A DNA stretch of 64,000 nucleotides from Saprospiraceae bacterium (GTDB lineage: Bacteria > Bacteroidota > Bacteroidia > Chitinophagales > Saprospiraceae), in the NCBI GenBank assembly GCA_020628095.1, contig JAHDFP010000005.1:1-64000 (forward strand), in the 5' to 3' direction. Position 1 is the stretch's first letter. Each line of letters begins with the position of its first letter. Shown here one piece after another: positions 48,578 to 57,944 of this stretch. Position numbers and translations under genes: made by a program. The notes below the pieces were generated by a model. That model worked only from the letters and a program-made list of their open reading frames with translations, was not told the DNA's origin and did not search any database.

Positions 48578-49089
48578 GGTAAGATTTCTGTTATTTGGCC
48601 ATCTATTATTTTGAATATGAGGTAGTAGTAATAATCTATGGGTTTGTCATTTTTATAGAGTACGACCCATTCCTTGATGTCTTTAGTAATCTGTAATAGT
48701 TGAGCAGTAATGCGCTTGTCAAATTTTGTCTCTTGATAATCGAGATCGGATTGTAATACTCGGAATCGTCCCGCTTTTCCTTCGCAATTGACTATAAATC
48801 TGATTCTGATAAGTCCATTCTGATCTTTGCTTTTTATAGGTACATACTTTGTCTCGAATGCCTTGACTAATGATGGTTTTTCGCCGGCATATACAGGCCC
48901 TTGACCAAGATTGAAGTATTGGAGCACTTTGCTATCACCGTTACAAACAAGAAATTCTTCTTCGTCTATAGTAGCATCATGTTCTATATCACCGACCCAT
49001 CTTAGTGGTTTCTTTTCTGTGCTGGTCGTGTTTTGATGGGCGCAACCCATTAGGAGTATCGCCATGATAAGTGCCACTGTCTTTGTCAT
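48574..49089 (-). CDS. Hypothetical lipoprotein, TonB C-terminal-like
   Basis: LLMGCAHQNT lipobox; NGLIRIRFIVNCEGKAGRFRVLQSDLDYQETKFDKRI; overlaps the TPR gene start by 4 bp. Confidence 0.6.
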   Translation of the reverse strand: MTKTVALIMAILLMGCAHQNTTSTEKKPLRWVGDIEHDATIDEEEFLVCNGDSKVLQYFNLGQGPVYAGEKPSLVKAFETKYVPIKSKDQNGLIRIRFIVNCEGKAGRFRVLQSDLDYQETKFDKRITAQLLQITKDIKEWVVLYKNDKPIDYYYYLIFKIIDGQITEILP

Positions 49090-49175
49090 GATACTAAATG
49101 TAAGCTACCCGTGTCGGATTACAACATGGTTGACAATCGTTAACAAATGCTTTGAAAGTTGTTTATTGGACTATA

Positions 49176-49628
49176 TTATAAATCCATAATATCAACGCTT
49201 GTTCCTATTTCTTCGCATCTCATTTTTAACTCTTGAACATTAATGAGATTCAATCGATAACATCTTCTGAGAAAGAAATATGCGGAGTTAAGAAGTTCCT
49301 TTCTCGATGTCTTTTTATCCGATTTTGTTTGAGATGACTTTTTAGGCAGAGTCGGTTTTCTTGTTCCTTCGCCTAAATCACAAATTCCCTGACAAATAGG
49401 ACAATGATCTGGTACTTCAATATTGTGAGATTCTATCCACTTTTTTTGAGATTCATACATAGCGTCAAATCTCAAATTGTGCCCATCTATAGCATTCAGC
49501 GCTGACTTCACTTCATGGAGCCAAAATTCAAGATTTGAAAATTGACCTACTACCATCCAAGAATCAGCATCTGAGAATTTTCTCAGTTGTTCAGTTAATA
49601 GCTTTGCTCTATGGACTGTATATATCAA
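49176..49628 (-). CDS. Hypothetical protein with CPIC-x4-C cysteine motif
   Basis: ORF with VPDHCPICQGICDLGEG; no recognised family. Confidence 0.55.
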   Translation of the reverse strand: MIYTVHRAKLLTEQLRKFSDADSWMVVGQFSNLEFWLHEVKSALNAIDGHNLRFDAMYESQKKWIESHNIEVPDHCPICQGICDLGEGTRKPTLPKKSSQTKSDKKTSRKELLNSAYFFLRRCYRLNLINVQELKMRCEEIGTSVDIMDL

Positions 49629-49779
49629 GTTTCCGTGTTACTTAGTCACCATAAACTTATGTATAATTTTCACTTAGATTGGCAACTAGTTAGAAGCAAA
49701 GTATGCTTCTGTAGACCGAATAGTTATAAGTGTTATGAAAACTTAAGGCAGAATCCCTAAGTGAGTACTCAATGTAATC

Positions 49780-50067
49780 CTACGCCACCTTATTCAGAGC
49801 CAGTGTCGTATTCTCTACGACACGTAGAAAATCACGGCTGCGCTCGGAGAGGAGCTTTTCTGTGATATTGACATAACCGAGAATGTCGAGTAGGCATTCT
49901 ATGCGACCTTTGGTATCGAAGAACTTGTTGATAACGATGATTTTGCGGGTATTGAGGATGCAATAGCCTGAGTTAAACTGTCCGCGCTCATACCTGACGG
50001 CAAAGTCAGATTCCTTAAATATCTGTTCTAATTTATTAAGATTAGCTTTGTTGTACTTAATTTTCAT
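49780..50067 (-). CDS. Conserved hypothetical small protein (Bacteroidota-type)
   Basis: RYERGQFNSGYCILNTRKIIVINKFFDTKGRIECLLDIL. Confidence 0.6.
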   Translation of the reverse strand: MKIKYNKANLNKLEQIFKESDFAVRYERGQFNSGYCILNTRKIIVINKFFDTKGRIECLLDILGYVNITEKLLSERSRDFLRVVENTTLALNKVA

Positions 50068-50108
50068 CCCTACAGTTGATGCACCAAATATAAAGGAATT
50101 CTATATAT

Positions 50109-50726
50109 ATGGATACTTTTAATATGAAGTTGATGGTAATTTTTTCTTTGCTGATGTTTTCGATACAATCTTTGGCTCAGGAGGGATTTAGAGGGTCTTT
50201 ATTCGCTGGAATGACGGCTGCACAACTAGGAGGAGATAGTATATCTGGCTATAATAAGCTGGGTCTGACCACTGGACTCAAGGTATCGTATAGACTCTCT
50301 GATAAGTTCGAGCTTAATCTCGATCTGAGCTATGTGCAGAAGGGTAGCCGTGAGAGTATTGGATTTAGCGGTGGTGGTAGCAATACGACCACCCTACATT
50401 ACGCACAACTACCTGTTTATCTGACACTTAACGATTGGTATATCAGTAAGGACGATTATTACAAGGTCGGTGCGTTTGCTGGATTATCTTATAGTTATCT
50501 TATTTCTGTAGCAACTAATAATCCTGTACTAAAGGGTCTGGAGAACAGTTTTAGAAAAAGCGACCTGGGAGGACGTATTGGTGTGTATTATTCCTTCTCA
50601 AAAAGATTAACTTTAAGAATTTTCTATACAGATTCTTTTCTTAATGTGCTGGAAGGTCCGATGGTGTTTAGAGGTAACACGTTGGACAGCTTTTACTGGA
50701 CATTCAGGACGGAATATAACTTCTGA
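50109..50726 (+). CDS. Outer-membrane beta-barrel (PorT-like/porin family) protein
   Basis: Signal peptide; FRGSLFAGMTAAQLGGDSISGYNKLGLTTGLKVSYRLSDKFELNLDLSYVQKGSRE. Confidence 0.8.
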   Translation: MDTFNMKLMVIFSLLMFSIQSLAQEGFRGSLFAGMTAAQLGGDSISGYNKLGLTTGLKVSYRLSDKFELNLDLSYVQKGSRESIGFSGGGSNTTTLHYAQLPVYLTLNDWYISKDDYYKVGAFAGLSYSYLISVATNNPVLKGLENSFRKSDLGGRIGVYYSFSKRLTLRIFYTDSFLNVLEGPMVFRGNTLDSFYWTFRTEYNF

Positions 50727-50729
50727 CCT

Positions 50730-51236
50730 ATGCTTACACGGATATTATTGATAATAACAGCCTTCTTGGTTTTTTCTTGCAAAAACACACCGACAGATAC
50801 GGCTCCTACATCTCAGCCTGCTAATGCGACTCAGCAACCCGCAACCAATGGTGGATTTGAGGCTATTCCAGCAGACTTAGTTATGAAAATGTGGAACGAG
50901 GGTGACTTGATAGATTACATCTTTCATAATCTACCTTTCAGCATGAACCAGACGGAACAGGCTAGCATAAGGACTAATCTGACCTATTTTTCTCAGGAGG
51001 CACAACCCAATATTCCATCAACTTGTAAGTCTCCATTTGGTCGACAGTTTTATGGAGTGGGGGGTGACATCATATTCGAGGCGGATATCTATCTGGACGA
51101 GAACTGTGCCTTCTATGTATTTTTCATTGATGGCAAACCCAAGTATGCTAATAAAATGTCTGAGCAGGGTAGAGCATTTTTTGGTACCATGATACAGAAG
51201 GGTCTGGAAGCCAGAAAACAAGCCACAGGACAATAA
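50730..51236 (+). CDS. Hypothetical lipoprotein
   Basis: FLVFSCKNTPTDTAP lipobox; compact ORF 4 bp after the barrel gene. Confidence 0.6.
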   Translation: MLTRILLIITAFLVFSCKNTPTDTAPTSQPANATQQPATNGGFEAIPADLVMKMWNEGDLIDYIFHNLPFSMNQTEQASIRTNLTYFSQEAQPNIPSTCKSPFGRQFYGVGGDIIFEADIYLDENCAFYVFFIDGKPKYANKMSEQGRAFFGTMIQKGLEARKQATGQ

Positions 51237-51246
51237 GCCTCCTATT

Positions 51247-52170
51247 ATGAAAATAGGTGTTATAGACATCGGTAGTAACACCATACATTATCTGATTGCT
51301 CGTATCACAGAGAGTCATGGCATAGATGTCGTGGACCGCAAAAGAATCTTTGCCTATATCGCCAAAGAAGGCTTACATCATATTAAGGATGCCGCTAAAG
51401 AACGACTGTATTCTGCGTTAGCAGATGCGAGAGCTGCTTTGGACAAACACGCAATAGAATATGTCAAAGTTGTTGCCACCGCATCGCTTAGACAAGCCGA
51501 TAATAGAGAACTGATCATCGCGGAGGTCAAGAAAAAATATGGTCTTGATATAGAGATTATTAGTGGATCAGATGAGGCGCGATATATATTCGAAGGGACT
51601 AAGTTGCTGGGATTAGAAGCGGATACGAATTATTTGACCTTGGATATTGGGGGTGGTAGCGTGGAGTTTATTTTTTCGCGAGGAGAAGAACTACTTCATC
51701 AGATGTCTTTGGATATAGGTATTTCTGCGTTAAGGAAGAAATATCGACCCTGTGATCCCATACAGGAGGAAGAAGTGGATGTTATCACTAAAGACCTAAT
51801 GGAGCAGATAAGATCGGGATTGCAGATTATGCCAGAGTTTGTTCCAGAGATATTGATTGGTGCATCGGGTCCATTCGAGATATCAGAGCAGTATATGGGC
51901 TTATCGCCACATCCACAAGGGAATTATATAGATGTAAATTATATCAAGGAATTAGCGAACATTATCATCAGCAAGTCCTCAGAAGAAAGAAAGCAGTTAT
52001 CTTTTATGAATGAAGATCGTGCGGATCTGAGTTTGGAGTCTTTTCTTTTGATTCGGGTGGTTTTGGACTTGTTTCCTTCTATTGCTAGGTTATGGGTATC
52101 TCCTTATGCTATGAAAGAGGGGATAATAAGAGAATATTTAGCATCTGTTAGTAAGGATACCAAAAGCTGA
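51247..52170 (+). CDS. Ppx/GppA phosphatase family protein
   Basis: IGVIDIGSNTIHYLIA, VATASLRQADNR, LDIGGGSVEFIF. Confidence 0.93.
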   Translation: MKIGVIDIGSNTIHYLIARITESHGIDVVDRKRIFAYIAKEGLHHIKDAAKERLYSALADARAALDKHAIEYVKVVATASLRQADNRELIIAEVKKKYGLDIEIISGSDEARYIFEGTKLLGLEADTNYLTLDIGGGSVEFIFSRGEELLHQMSLDIGISALRKKYRPCDPIQEEEVDVITKDLMEQIRSGLQIMPEFVPEILIGASGPFEISEQYMGLSPHPQGNYIDVNYIKELANIIISKSSEERKQLSFMNEDRADLSLESFLLIRVVLDLFPSIARLWVSPYAMKEGIIREYLASVSKDTKS

Positions 52171-52211
52171 CAAGGGGTGTGCTAACGATTCGGTTATTAG
52201 TCATTCAAATA

Positions 52212-52243
52212 TTTAGACAAATCTAAAAAATGAATTAAATTTG
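52212..52243 (+). promoter_or_regulatory. Candidate metalloregulator operator (TTTAGA-CAAA-TCTAAA) with Bacteroidota-type -7 box TAAATTTG
   Basis: Perfect inverted repeat 52212-52227; TAnnTTTG match at 52236-52243; ATG at 52261. Confidence 0.55.
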
Positions 52244-52260
52244 GTTAATATTATTTTTAT

Positions 52261-53523
52261 ATGGCAGAAATAATAGAGGCATTTTCTTATCCTTGGGCAC
52301 CTAGGGCGCTCATCGTTTCTTCGCTAGTGGGGATGATGTGTGGCGTATTGGGGTGCTTTATAGTATTAAAGAATATGTCTTTGATAGGTGATGCCTTATC
52401 TCATGCGGTGTTGCCTGGTATATTCGTTGCTTTTATGCTCGTGGGATATAGCACGATAGGTTTTTTTGTAGGATCTACGGTGGCTGGTATCGTCACTGCG
52501 GTTATTATCTCATGGATACAGCAGAATGTTCCGACTAAAAATGACGCAGCCATTGGTATCATATTCACGGCGATGTTTTCTATAGGTGTAGTCGGCATCA
52601 CATGGATGAATCGTAATGGAGGTGTACATCTCGATCTAGTCCATTCTTTATTCGGTAATGTACTCGGAATCTCAGACGAGGACTTATATCTGACGATAGG
52701 GATAGCCATATATACGATAGTGAGTGTGACACTATTTTACAGACCGTTATTTATTACCACGTTCCAACCGACGATAGCCGAGACGATGGGAATATCATCT
52801 AAGATGATACACTATTTTCTTATGCTGTTGTTGTCTTTTGCCATTGTCGCCTCATTGCGTGCGGTAGGGGTTATACTCGTTGTAGCTATGCTTATCACGC
52901 CTGCAGCGACTGCTCTTTTATTATCAGATCGGCTCAAAAGAGTCTTGGTACTATCAGCACTCTTGGGTATATTTTCTGCGGTGATCGGATTACTGATATC
53001 TATAATCTATGATGCCCCACCTGGTCCGGCGATGACTCTGGTGGCGACGGGTTTTTACCTATTGGCAGTGGTGTTCTCTCCATCTAAAGGTCTATTATTC
53101 AAATATCACCAGCAAAGGGTCGAAAAGAAAAGAGTCTTACGAGAAGATATACTCCGTCAAGTCATCAAGAAACCTCTGCAAGAGGGTATGTCCATAGCGG
53201 CTATCTCTGATAATCTGGAACTGGCAGAATCCAGAATCCGCTCTTACGCTAAGATGATGAGCCGCAGTAGCTTACTCACCTTACAAGATAGTCAAGTGAT
53301 ACTCAGTGATGAGGGACGGGCGAGGGCGCAGAAGCTGGTAAGAGCACACAGGCTATGGGAAACCTATCAGGTCAAACAAATGGGACTAAAATCTGACCAG
53401 ATACACGACGAAGCCGATATGATAGAGCACTATCTGACAGAAGAATTGTTGGATGAGATAGATGAGACGCTCGGATTTCCTAAGAAAGACCCTCACGATT
53501 CGCCGATTCCGACTAAGAACTAA
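52261..53523 (+). CDS. ABC-3 family metal (Mn/Zn/Fe) permease fused to DtxR/MntR-like winged helix and metal-binding/dimerisation domain
   Basis: N-term ..[31 protein letters not shown].. permease; C-term [59 protein letters not shown]. Confidence 0.9.
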   Translation: MAEIIEAFSYPWAPRALIVSSLVGMMCGVLGCFIVLKNMSLIGDALSHAVLPGIFVAFMLVGYSTIGFFVGSTVAGIVTAVIISWIQQNVPTKNDAAIGIIFTAMFSIGVVGITWMNRNGGVHLDLVHSLFGNVLGISDEDLYLTIGIAIYTIVSVTLFYRPLFITTFQPTIAETMGISSKMIHYFLMLLLSFAIVASLRAVGVILVVAMLITPAATALLLSDRLKRVLVLSALLGIFSAVIGLLISIIYDAPPGPAMTLVATGFYLLAVVFSPSKGLLFKYHQQRVEKKRVLREDILRQVIKKPLQEGMSIAAISDNLELAESRIRSYAKMMSRSSLLTLQDSQVILSDEGRARAQKLVRAHRLWETYQVKQMGLKSDQIHDEADMIEHYLTEELLDEIDETLGFPKKDPHDSPIPTKN

Positions 53524-53990
53524 GCCGTTTTTTCGCAGGCGCCATCGCACTTGCCATATAGATTGAGAGAGTGGTGTGTGACATTAAATTTGAGTAAGTC
53601 ACCCATCATGTCTTTGATATTTTGGATGCGCGGATCGCAAAATTCTGTCACCTTGCCGCAATCTACACAGAGCAAATGATCGTGTTGCTTAAACCCGTAG
53701 GACTTTTCGTATTGCGTCAGATTTTTACCAAACTGGTGCTTCGTAACCAGATCACAAGCTACCAATATCTCTAAGGTATTATATACCGTCGCACGGGATA
53801 CGCGATAGTTTTGGTTTTTCATGTGGATATAGAGAGCCTCCGCATCAAAATGATCGTTACGCCTATAGATTTCCTCTAAGATGGCATAACGCTCCGGTGT
53901 CTTACGCGACTGATTCTTCTCCAGATAGTTAGTGAAAATCGTACGGACTTCCTCTATTATTTTTTCTATGTGTTCTTTGGTATTAGTCAT
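53520..53990 (-). CDS. Fur family transcriptional regulator
   Basis: [53 protein letters not shown]. Confidence 0.93.
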   Translation of the reverse strand: MTNTKEHIEKIIEEVRTIFTNYLEKNQSRKTPERYAILEEIYRRNDHFDAEALYIHMKNQNYRVSRATVYNTLEILVACDLVTKHQFGKNLTQYEKSYGFKQHDHLLCVDCGKVTEFCDPRIQNIKDMMGDLLKFNVTHHSLNLYGKCDGACEKTA

Positions 53991-56223
53991 CCTTTATGAC
54001 TCTAGTAACATTGGATATTCCCTCTAAGTTCTTGATCGCATTAATAACTTGGTTGAGTTCGTCCTTGTTCTTTACAAATAAAGAAATCTTACCCTGAAAA
54101 AAGCCTTCTGTACCTTCCATGCTAAATGATCTGATATTGATGCCGAGCTTATTAGATAACTCACCAGCGATGGCTTGTATCACACCAGGTCCAGAATCTA
54201 TTCCCTCTATGGCCAGTTCTGCTATAAAATTAGTATCATAACTTCCTGTCCACTCTGCTTTGAGTACTCTGTAACTATAATTAGCCAGTAGATGCGTTGC
54301 GTTTTTGCAATTGATGCGATGCACTTTCAGGCCATGACTTGAAGTAAGATAACCGAAGATATCATCACCCTGCACAGGAGAACAACAACGTGCCAACGAA
54401 AAATCATACTGGTCAATGGGTTCACCATCAACAAGTATGTTGGATTTGCTTTTGACTTTGGTCCTTTTTGCCTTAGTCGTATTGATCTTATCGGCAGGTG
54501 CCTGATGACCTGATTGTTCCTCAGACTCGATTTTTTTCAGACCAGTAATCTTGGCATTTTCTATCTCAAATAATTTAATATCAGGCATCTTAAGGTCACC
54601 GATCGCCAGCGCAAAATAGAGATCAGGCCGATTATTAAATCCAAAGTGCTTAACCAGAAAATCCACATTATCCTCAAAAGGCAATTTGTTGTTCTTAAGT
54701 TTCCGCATCAGTGCCTCTTTCCCCAATTCTCCTTTCTGACGTTTTTCTTCTTTCATCGCAGACCTGATCTTGGATCGGGCCTTGCCTGTGACTGTCATTT
54801 TGAGCCAGTGCTCAGACGGTTTTTGGTTTTTATTAGTGACGACATGTACTTGATCTCCGTTAGCCAACTTATGTCCCATCGGGACGAGCTTGTTGTTGAC
54901 CTTAATGGCGGTCGCATGATATCCGACATCAGAGTGTATGTCAAATGCAAAATCCAATGCCGTCGCACCCTCTGGCAACATACGCATATCCCCATTAGGT
55001 GTAAATACAAAGACCTCTTTGATAAATAAATTGGTCTTAAAATCACTCACGAATTCTATCGCATCAGAATGCTGCGTATCGAGTAGGGTGCGGATATTAT
55101 CTAGCCACTTATCATAGACATTGTTGCTGTCCTTGACACCTTTATATTTCCAGTGCGCAGCAAAGCCACGCTCTGCAATATCATCCATGCGCTCCGTCCT
55201 GATCTGCACCTCTACATATTTACCATTAGGTCCGATGACGGTGGTGTGCAGAGACTCGTAGCCGTTGCTTTTAGGCGTGGTGATCCAGTCCTTGAGTCGT
55301 TCTGGTATCGGATTATAAACGTCAGTGATAATCGAGTATATCTGCCAGCAGACACTTTTCTCCTTCTCTTTTTCGACATCCGCGATGATACGCACGGCAA
55401 ATAGATCATAGATTTCTTCGAACGGTACCTGCTTCTTTTCGATTTTCGCTGCAATAGAGGATATAGCCTTGGGTCGTCCCATCACCCTGTAGTCTATCTC
55501 CAGATCATTGAGCTTATCCTTGAGTGGTCCGATCAGTTCTTTGATGTATTTGGCTCGATCAGATTCTGATTCTTGTAGTTTTTTAGTGAGTTTTTTGTGT
55601 CGCTCAGGATCATTGATCTTGAGACATATATCGTTGAATTCTGTTCTTATATTATATAGACCAAGACGATGAGCCAGTGGCGCATAGATATACTCCGTCT
55701 CAGCCGCTATCCTGATTTGCTTCTCTCTCGGCATCGAGTCTATGGTCCGCAGATTATGCAGACGGTCTGCCATTTTGATAAGGACGACACGTACATCATG
55801 GACCAGTGAGCTGAGTACTTTTTTATAGTTTTCGGCTTGCTTGTTCTCTACATTATAGGTTCCGTCCAGCTTAGTGAGACCATCGACGATGAGGGATATT
55901 TTTTCGCCAAATTCATCTTTGATTTCTTCCTGAGTGACGACGGTATCCTCTACGACATCATGCAGTAGGGCAGAGACAACCGATGTCGCTCCCAGACCTA
56001 TCTCATCATGACATATACGTGCTACCTCTATGGGATGGAATACGTAAGGCTCACCTGACTTACGACGCTGATAATTATGAGCGTCCAAGATCATCTTGTA
56101 TGCCGAATCCAGATTTTTAAGGTCTTCTTCTGTACACTTAGGGCGGGCCTTGCTTAGTAACGCGTCATATTCTACTGCGATCTCTGCATACTCTTCTTTC
56201 GTTATGGCGTTACCTTTAGGCAT
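53983..56223 (-). CDS. RelA/SpoT bifunctional (p)ppGpp synthetase/hydrolase
   Basis: HD motif [11 protein letters not shown]; synthetase [30 protein letters not shown] and ACT domains. Confidence 0.96.
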   Translation of the reverse strand: MPKGNAITKEEYAEIAVEYDALLSKARPKCTEEDLKNLDSAYKMILDAHNYQRRKSGEPYVFHPIEVARICHDEIGLGATSVVSALLHDVVEDTVVTQEEIKDEFGEKISLIVDGLTKLDGTYNVENKQAENYKKVLSSLVHDVRVVLIKMADRLHNLRTIDSMPREKQIRIAAETEYIYAPLAHRLGLYNIRTEFNDICLKINDPERHKKLTKKLQESESDRAKYIKELIGPLKDKLNDLEIDYRVMGRPKAISSIAAKIEKKQVPFEEIYDLFAVRIIADVEKEKEKSVCWQIYSIITDVYNPIPERLKDWITTPKSNGYESLHTTVIGPNGKYVEVQIRTERMDDIAERGFAAHWKYKGVKDSNNVYDKWLDNIRTLLDTQHSDAIEFVSDFKTNLFIKEVFVFTPNGDMRMLPEGATALDFAFDIHSDVGYHATAIKVNNKLVPMGHKLANGDQVHVVTNKNQKPSEHWLKMTVTGKARSKIRSAMKEEKRQKGELGKEALMRKLKNNKLPFEDNVDFLVKHFGFNNRPDLYFALAIGDLKMPDIKLFEIENAKITGLKKIESEEQSGHQAPADKINTTKAKRTKVKSKSNILVDGEPIDQYDFSLARCCSPVQGDDIFGYLTSSHGLKVHRINCKNATHLLANYSYRVLKAEWTGSYDTNFIAELAIEGIDSGPGVIQAIAGELSNKLGINIRSFSMEGTEGFFQGKISLFVKNKDELNQVINAIKNLEGISNVTRVIKDD

Positions 56224-56443
56224 ATTCTATGTTAAAGAGAAAGATTAAAAGTAGGTATATTATAATTTTTTGTAAAGTCTAAAGTGGGATTTTATAAAAA
56301 TTGGTAGCAGGCACTAATTGATCTAAACGGAAACCGGTGCAGAGTTTGGGGCAAAACTTTTTCTTTTTAAGCATTCTTTAAGACGCGGAATACCTTTAAA
56401 GCATCCTAAGTATGAGTCGATAGTTTGTCAACAGGCTCCTGTA

Positions 56444-57016
56444 TTACGTGTAGTGCTTTGTTCTCCATGTTCTTTTTTCAAGTTGTCTAAAATTCTCACA
56501 ATCCTTAATTGAAGTTAAGTATTTCGCAAGTATAGTTAGTTCTTCGTCTTCAATTTCTCCTTGATATGATTTGGGATATACCGCATTTCCATAGTTTAAC
56601 TTTGACTTATGTGGACTATCATCCACTATTAGAATTCTCTCAATTTGATATCCCTGTTTCTTTACTTTCTTTAAAGATTTGACGTAGTGGTAATGAGAAC
56701 TGTCGGTTCCATAAATTCTTAGTTCGTCTTGTTCAAAATTTCTCCTATAAGTTGCTTTAGATCTTCCCCATACGAATTCAAATTCATAGTTTCTGAGGAC
56801 TGTTTGTTTAAGCACCTCTTCTACATAATCATCACTTGCGGAGGACCAAATTGCTAGTTTGTAGTCTAATTTTATGTGTTCTAAGAATGTCTCAAGATTT
56901 GGTCTTTCATATACATAGTAATTAAAAACTTTGCAATCTTCGTCTCTTGACAATTTTGATTTTGTTGCGTAAATCAATGTTTCATCAATATCTAATATGA
57001 GCAATGCGTGATTCAA
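56444..57016 (-). CDS. FCP1/NIF-like HAD phosphatase
   Basis: LLILDIDETLIYA (DxDxT), YERPNLETFLEHI, LAIWSSASDDYVEEVL, RILIVDDSPHKSKLNYGNAVYP. Confidence 0.85.
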   Translation of the reverse strand: MNHALLILDIDETLIYATKSKLSRDEDCKVFNYYVYERPNLETFLEHIKLDYKLAIWSSASDDYVEEVLKQTVLRNYEFEFVWGRSKATYRRNFEQDELRIYGTDSSHYHYVKSLKKVKKQGYQIERILIVDDSPHKSKLNYGNAVYPKSYQGEIEDEELTILAKYLTSIKDCENFRQLEKRTWRTKHYT

Positions 57017-57372
57017 AAATTTGTTATAATTTTTATATTGTTAGTCTGAGGCAAAAATAATATCTATCTAATTTAAATATCGGCTTGATTCTATTCGATT
57101 CACCAAGATTTGACTTTTTAGATAAATCATTTATTCAGACTCGATTATTATAATTTCACCTTTGAAGAACTATGACTTGGATCTAAATATTCTATGGGCT
57201 ACGTCGCTACTATTTTCTTCTATAAGAACAAAATCGTTGTCTAATTTTTCACTCAGGTGTTCATTAGTAGTTCATTACATATAATGGAACGGCGATAGGC
57301 GTCTGCACTAAGTATGCCGTCCTATATCTTATTATCTGTAGTCTTTAATGGTCACAATAAAGGTTTAAATCC

Positions 57373-57388
57373 TCGCTCTTTAGAGCGA
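57373..57388 (+). repeat. Candidate IS200/IS605 left-end hairpin
   Basis: TCGCTCT-TT-AGAGCGA perfect 7 bp stem, about 34 bp before tnpA ATG. Confidence 0.65.
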
Positions 57389-57421
57389 TAAATTTCATTT
57401 CTATCTTTGGTTAAAAATTGG

Positions 57422-57856
57422 ATGTCAAAGGTACGTAAAGGTAGTCATACGTCAAGTTGGCTTACGGTTCATCTGATATTTGTTACAAAGTATAGATATA
57501 AAGTTTTGAAAGGAGAGATTAAGAAGAGATGTAGAGATTTGCTTCGCCAAGACTGTAATGCGCTGGATATAAGGATATTAAAAGGAGTGGTTAGTTCAGA
57601 TCATATACATTTGCATATAGAATATCCACCGAAGTTATCGGTTAGTGAGATAAGCAAACAATTAAAAGGAAGGAGTTCTTCGAAGCTGCAAAAGGAATAC
57701 CCACAGATAAAGAGTCGATATTGGGGTAGGCGATTTTGGAGTCGAGGTTACGGTGCATTTAGTTCTGGAAACATCACCGATGAAATGGTTCAGCACTATA
57801 TAGAAGGTCATCGCCCAAATCCAAATGATGGAGCGGAGAACTTCTTTCTTGGTTAA
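57422..57856 (+). CDS. tnpA: IS200/IS605 family TnpA (Y1, HUH) transposase
   Basis: HLIFVTKYRYKVL, SSDHIHLHIEYPP (HUH), GYGAFSSGNITDEMVQHYIEGH (catalytic Tyr); ATG at 57422 is more likely than TTG at 57407. Confidence 0.93.
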   Translation: MSKVRKGSHTSSWLTVHLIFVTKYRYKVLKGEIKKRCRDLLRQDCNALDIRILKGVVSSDHIHLHIEYPPKLSVSEISKQLKGRSSSKLQKEYPQIKSRYWGRRFWSRGYGAFSSGNITDEMVQHYIEGHRPNPNDGAENFFLG

Positions 57857-57888
57857 TGCAAGTAGGACTTTAGTCCGTGTTAAGTAAC

Positions 57889-57909
57889 CCACCTACTTTG
57901 AGTAGGTGG
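57889..57909 (+). repeat. Candidate IS200/IS605 right-end hairpin
   Basis: CCACCTAC-TTTGA-GTAGGTGG perfect 8 bp stem downstream of tnpA. Confidence 0.75.
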
Positions 57910-57944
57910 TATTTGAGTTAAAATAAGACGAAACAACATAATTA

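Larger units (their letters stand above)
57360..57920 (+). mobile_element. IS200/IS605-type insertion sequence, tnpA only (ends approximate)
   Basis: Y1 transposase flanked by compact hairpins; no tnpB. Confidence 0.8.

Noticed and set aside
49176-50067. Toxin-antitoxin module
   Set aside because: Neither protein has a recognisable toxin or antitoxin fold and spacing (about 150 bp) is not typical.
57407-57421. TTG start for tnpA
   Set aside because: In-frame ATG at 57422 gives a more typical TnpA N-terminus; the extra five codons lack support.
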